Shown in pieces: positions 5,925-7,501 of a DNA stretch of 7,501 nt. A model generated the notes under the pieces. The model was not told where the DNA came from and ran no database searches. It saw only the letters and a list, made by a program, of their open reading frames with translations. The DNA comes from DAOTUL01 sp034437435. Lineage in GTDB: Bacteria; Chloroflexota; Anaerolineae; Aggregatilineales; Phototrophicaceae. Positions within the stretch are counted from its first letter, which is position 1; each line of letters opens with the position of its first letter. The position numbers and the translations under genes were made by a program. The DNA lies in NCBI GenBank assembly GCA_964417785.1, contig CAYQJO010000211.1, forward strand, positions 1 to 7,501. The letters are read 5' to 3'.

Positions 5925-7164
5925 CGGTCGCCTCCAACCTCAACGGCAGCCGTACAACAAATCGACTGCCCGGACATCGTTCCGGATCGTAACCGTCGCT
6001 TTCTACATGAATGGTGCCGTTATGGGCTTCCACGATTCCCCGGCACACGAACAATCCCAGGCCAAGACCACCGCCGCGAAAGGCGGTCTTACTGGTGCTG
6101 TGCAGGCCGAAATCTTCCAGCCCGCTGAACTGGTTGAAGATGCGGTTCTGGTCTTGTGTGGCAATGCCGATTCCCGTGTCACTGACGACCACATCCACGT
6201 TGGCCCCATTCACCGCCGCCTGCAAGCGGATCGTTCCCCCGTCCGGCGTATATTTGATGGCGTTGCTCAACAGATGGTCCAGCAGCAGGCGGGTTTTCTC
6301 GGCGTCTGCCAGCATCCGGGTGGGCCATTCCTGCCGGTTAAAGTGCAGCTTGAGTTTTCGTTCTTGCAGCGCTCCCATGTAATGATCGACTACCTGCTGC
6401 ATCAACAGCCCCAGGTTGATAAACGTGTGCGACAGGTCAATATGGCCGACAATTACCCGGCTGGTAATCAGAATCTCCTCGACCATCGCGTGCATTCGCC
6501 GCACCGAGCCGGATAAACCTTCCAGCAGGTGGGCCACATCGGTATCCAGACTGACCAGTTCTTCAATTGTTGGATGGTCGAGCAGGAGCCGGTTGTAGCC
6601 GTAAATCAATGTCAGCGGTGTACGCAGTTCATGCGCGGTAATCTGGATGAAGTTCGCTTTCATCCGCTCCAAATTTTGCAATTCCTGATTGACTCGCTCC
6701 AGGTCGCGGACCCGCTGTTCCAGGCTGGCGACAACCTCCTGCGTGTAGCGCACCTGGGCCGCTGAAAGCCGCTGATCGTCAATCGCATCCTGGCCGCCGG
6801 TGAGATAAAAACGGACCTCACCCAGCAAATCCACCAGATCAAAGGGCTTGGTCAGATACCCGGTCAGACCGGCGGCAAATGCCGTTTCCTGTTTGTCCTG
6901 GACCGTGTGGCCGGTCAGAGCGACAATCGGAGTCTCCTGGAAGCGCTCATCGCGGCGCAGCGTGGTCGTCAACTCACGTCCGCCCATGTCAGGCAGGTCC
7001 AGGTCCATCAAGATGAGATCAGGCTGGTTGGCACGCGCCAGATCAATGCCAACCAGCCCGCGATCCGCCAGCAGAACCCGGTATCCGGCATCCCGCAGGA
7101 CGCGCCCGACCATGATCCGGCTGGCGGGGTCATCTTCGATGTACAGGATCGTCGCCTCACTCAT
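5908..7164 (-). CDS. Receiver-histidine kinase fusion protein (REC-coiled coil-HisKA-HATPase_c)
   Basis: 418 residues, soluble, with no membrane segment or classical sensor domain. Receiver domain at about 4-121: acidic pair Asp11-Asp12, phospho-acceptor Asp54 (LILMDLDLPDMGG), Thr84 (ALTG) and Lys106 (LTKPF). A heptad-rich helix (about 133-170) leads into HisKA, with phospho-acceptor His178 in ITAHELRTP (175-183). The ATPase domain has the N box with Asn301 (LLSNAIKYTPDGG), G1 box DTGIGI (329-334), F box near 342-346 and a glycine-rich lid GGGLGLGLFVCRGIVEAHNG (364-383). All catalytic residues are present, so it should be an active kinase. The N-terminal receiver probably takes the place of a sensor, letting another kinase control it. 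Its start overlaps the stop of the upstream receiver gene by 4 bases (ATGA) without a strong ribosome site of its own, so translation is probably coupled. No DNA-binding output domain is seen, so downstream targets are unknown. Confidence 0.9.
   Translation of the reverse strand: MSEATILYIEDDPASRIMVGRVLRDAGYRVLLADRGLVGIDLARANQPDLILMDLDLPDMGGRELTTTLRRDERFQETPIVALTGHTVQDKQETAFAAGLTGYLTKPFDLVDLLGEVRFYLTGGQDAIDDQRLSAAQVRYTQEVVASLEQRVRDLERVNQELQNLERMKANFIQITAHELRTPLTLIYGYNRLLLDHPTIEELVSLDTDVAHLLEGLSGSVRRMHAMVEEILITSRVIVGHIDLSHTFINLGLLMQQVVDHYMGALQERKLKLHFNRQEWPTRMLADAEKTRLLLDHLLSNAIKYTPDGGTIRLQAAVNGANVDVVVSDTGIGIATQDQNRIFNQFSGLEDFGLHSTSKTAFRGGGLGLGLFVCRGIVEAHNGTIHVESDGYDPERCPGSRFVVRLPLRLEATDDRTT
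5931..5935 (-). promoter_or_regulatory. Shine-Dalgarno sequence fixing the transporter start
   Basis: GGAGG on the - strand lies within the last codons of the kinase gene, 6 bases before the ATG at 5924-5922. It selects this start over the in-frame ATG at 5897 and makes the 17-base overlap real rather than an annotation artefact. Confidence 0.6.
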
Positions 7165-7501
7165 GCCATCGTCTCAATAAGACGCTCGATTATATCCTCA
7201 TCCACAAACGCTCCTTTTTGCAGCAGGACCGCCACCTGGCTGTTAAGCCGCTCGCGTTCACGGACCGTCAATTCTTTCGCCGTTACCACCACAATCGGGA
7301 TTGAAGCCAGATTGGCGTCCGCCTTCATCGCGTCGATCACCTGGAACCCATCGACATCCGGCATCATCAAATCGGTGATGACCAGTTGGGGCCGCATCCG
7401 TCGGATCAAACCCAAACCAGCCTGCCCGTTGTGGGCCAGATGCACCTCACAATCATCACGCGATTCCAGAATACGGCTCATCAGACGGGCCGCCTCTTCG
7501 T
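7161..7501 (-). CDS. C-terminal receiver domain of a response regulator or hybrid kinase, 5'-truncated
   Basis: The frame is open to the right edge (first full codon 7499-7497), so the ATG at 7481 is internal: it sits in what is clearly helix 1 of a receiver domain (EEAARLMSRILESR). 112 residues are visible. Phospho-acceptor Asp43 lies in LVITDLMMPDVDGF, followed by Thr73 (VVVTAKELT) and Lys95 (LLQKGAF). Only the first strand and acidic pair of the domain are missing from view. The protein ends about 17 residues after the conserved lysine, with no output domain behind the receiver. It could therefore be a single-domain response regulator or, as the TAKELT/LLQKGAF ending often indicates, the last domain of a longer hybrid histidine kinase; the window cannot distinguish these. 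Its TGA overlaps the ATG of the next kinase (ATGA), making it a likely phosphorelay partner. Confidence 0.85.
   Translation of the reverse strand, partial: EEAARLMSRILESRDDCEVHLAHNGQAGLGLIRRMRPQLVITDLMMPDVDGFQVIDAMKADANLASIPIVVVTAKELTVRERERLNSQVAVLLQKGAFVDEDIIERLIETMA

Noticed and set aside
5791..6516. + strand open frame (241 codons) spanning the kinase/transporter junction
   Set aside because: It crosses two well-supported genes in antisense and shows no domain; the kinase motifs on the - strand are complete.
7479..7481. ATG at 7481 as the start of a 106-residue response regulator
   Set aside because: It falls inside helix 1 of the receiver domain and the frame continues to the window edge with receiver-like residues (EEAARL), so the true start is outside.

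Overview
This window looks like an ordinary chromosomal segment of a moderately GC-rich bacterium. By style I would place it in or near the Chloroflexota (Anaerolineae-like), with low to moderate confidence. The reasons are a secreted protein made only of PPC-type beta-sandwich repeats, a free-standing 'putative sensor' membrane protein, and C-terminal receiver domains ending in a TAKELT...LLQKGAF pattern. No marker gene settles the taxonomy. I see no rRNA, tRNA, CRISPR array, insertion sequence or phage gene, and no gene-free stretch over 300 bases.

Left half, + strand. The window opens inside a bacterial member of the cation-chloride cotransporter (SLC12-like) family: the last membrane segments plus the whole soluble C-terminal domain (to 1394). 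A well-formed sigma70-type promoter overlaps its stop codon and drives an extended short-chain dehydrogenase/NAD-dependent sugar-nucleotide-type epimerase (1453-2490). Next comes a 61-codon gene of unknown function (2546-2731) whose ribosome binding site lies inside a strong predicted hairpin. Eleven bases further on is a 250-residue membrane protein with two related halves of the 'Sensor' (PF13796-like) type (2743-3495).

Right half, - strand, read from the right edge leftward. The 3' end of a gene finishing in a receiver domain (to 7161) overlaps by 4 bases (ATGA) a receiver-histidine kinase fusion (7164-5908). That kinase gene overlaps by 17 bases a DMT/EamA-family transporter with an unusual cytoplasmic tail (5924-4794). 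Thirty-one bases later a secreted four-repeat PPC-like protein begins (4762-3500). The overlaps argue for one translationally coupled unit: signalling proteins followed by a transporter and perhaps a surface or periplasmic protein. A perfect -10 hexamer at the transporter's stop codon suggests that the last gene may also have its own promoter.

The two halves converge with only 4 bases between the stop codons at 3495 and 3500. The most distinctive items are the hairpin covering the Shine-Dalgarno sequence of the small gene, the kinase-less sensor module beside that gene, the sensorless receiver-kinase coupled to a transporter, and the bacterial SLC12-like transporter with a hybrid ion-site signature. 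I see no clearly new defence or mobile system.
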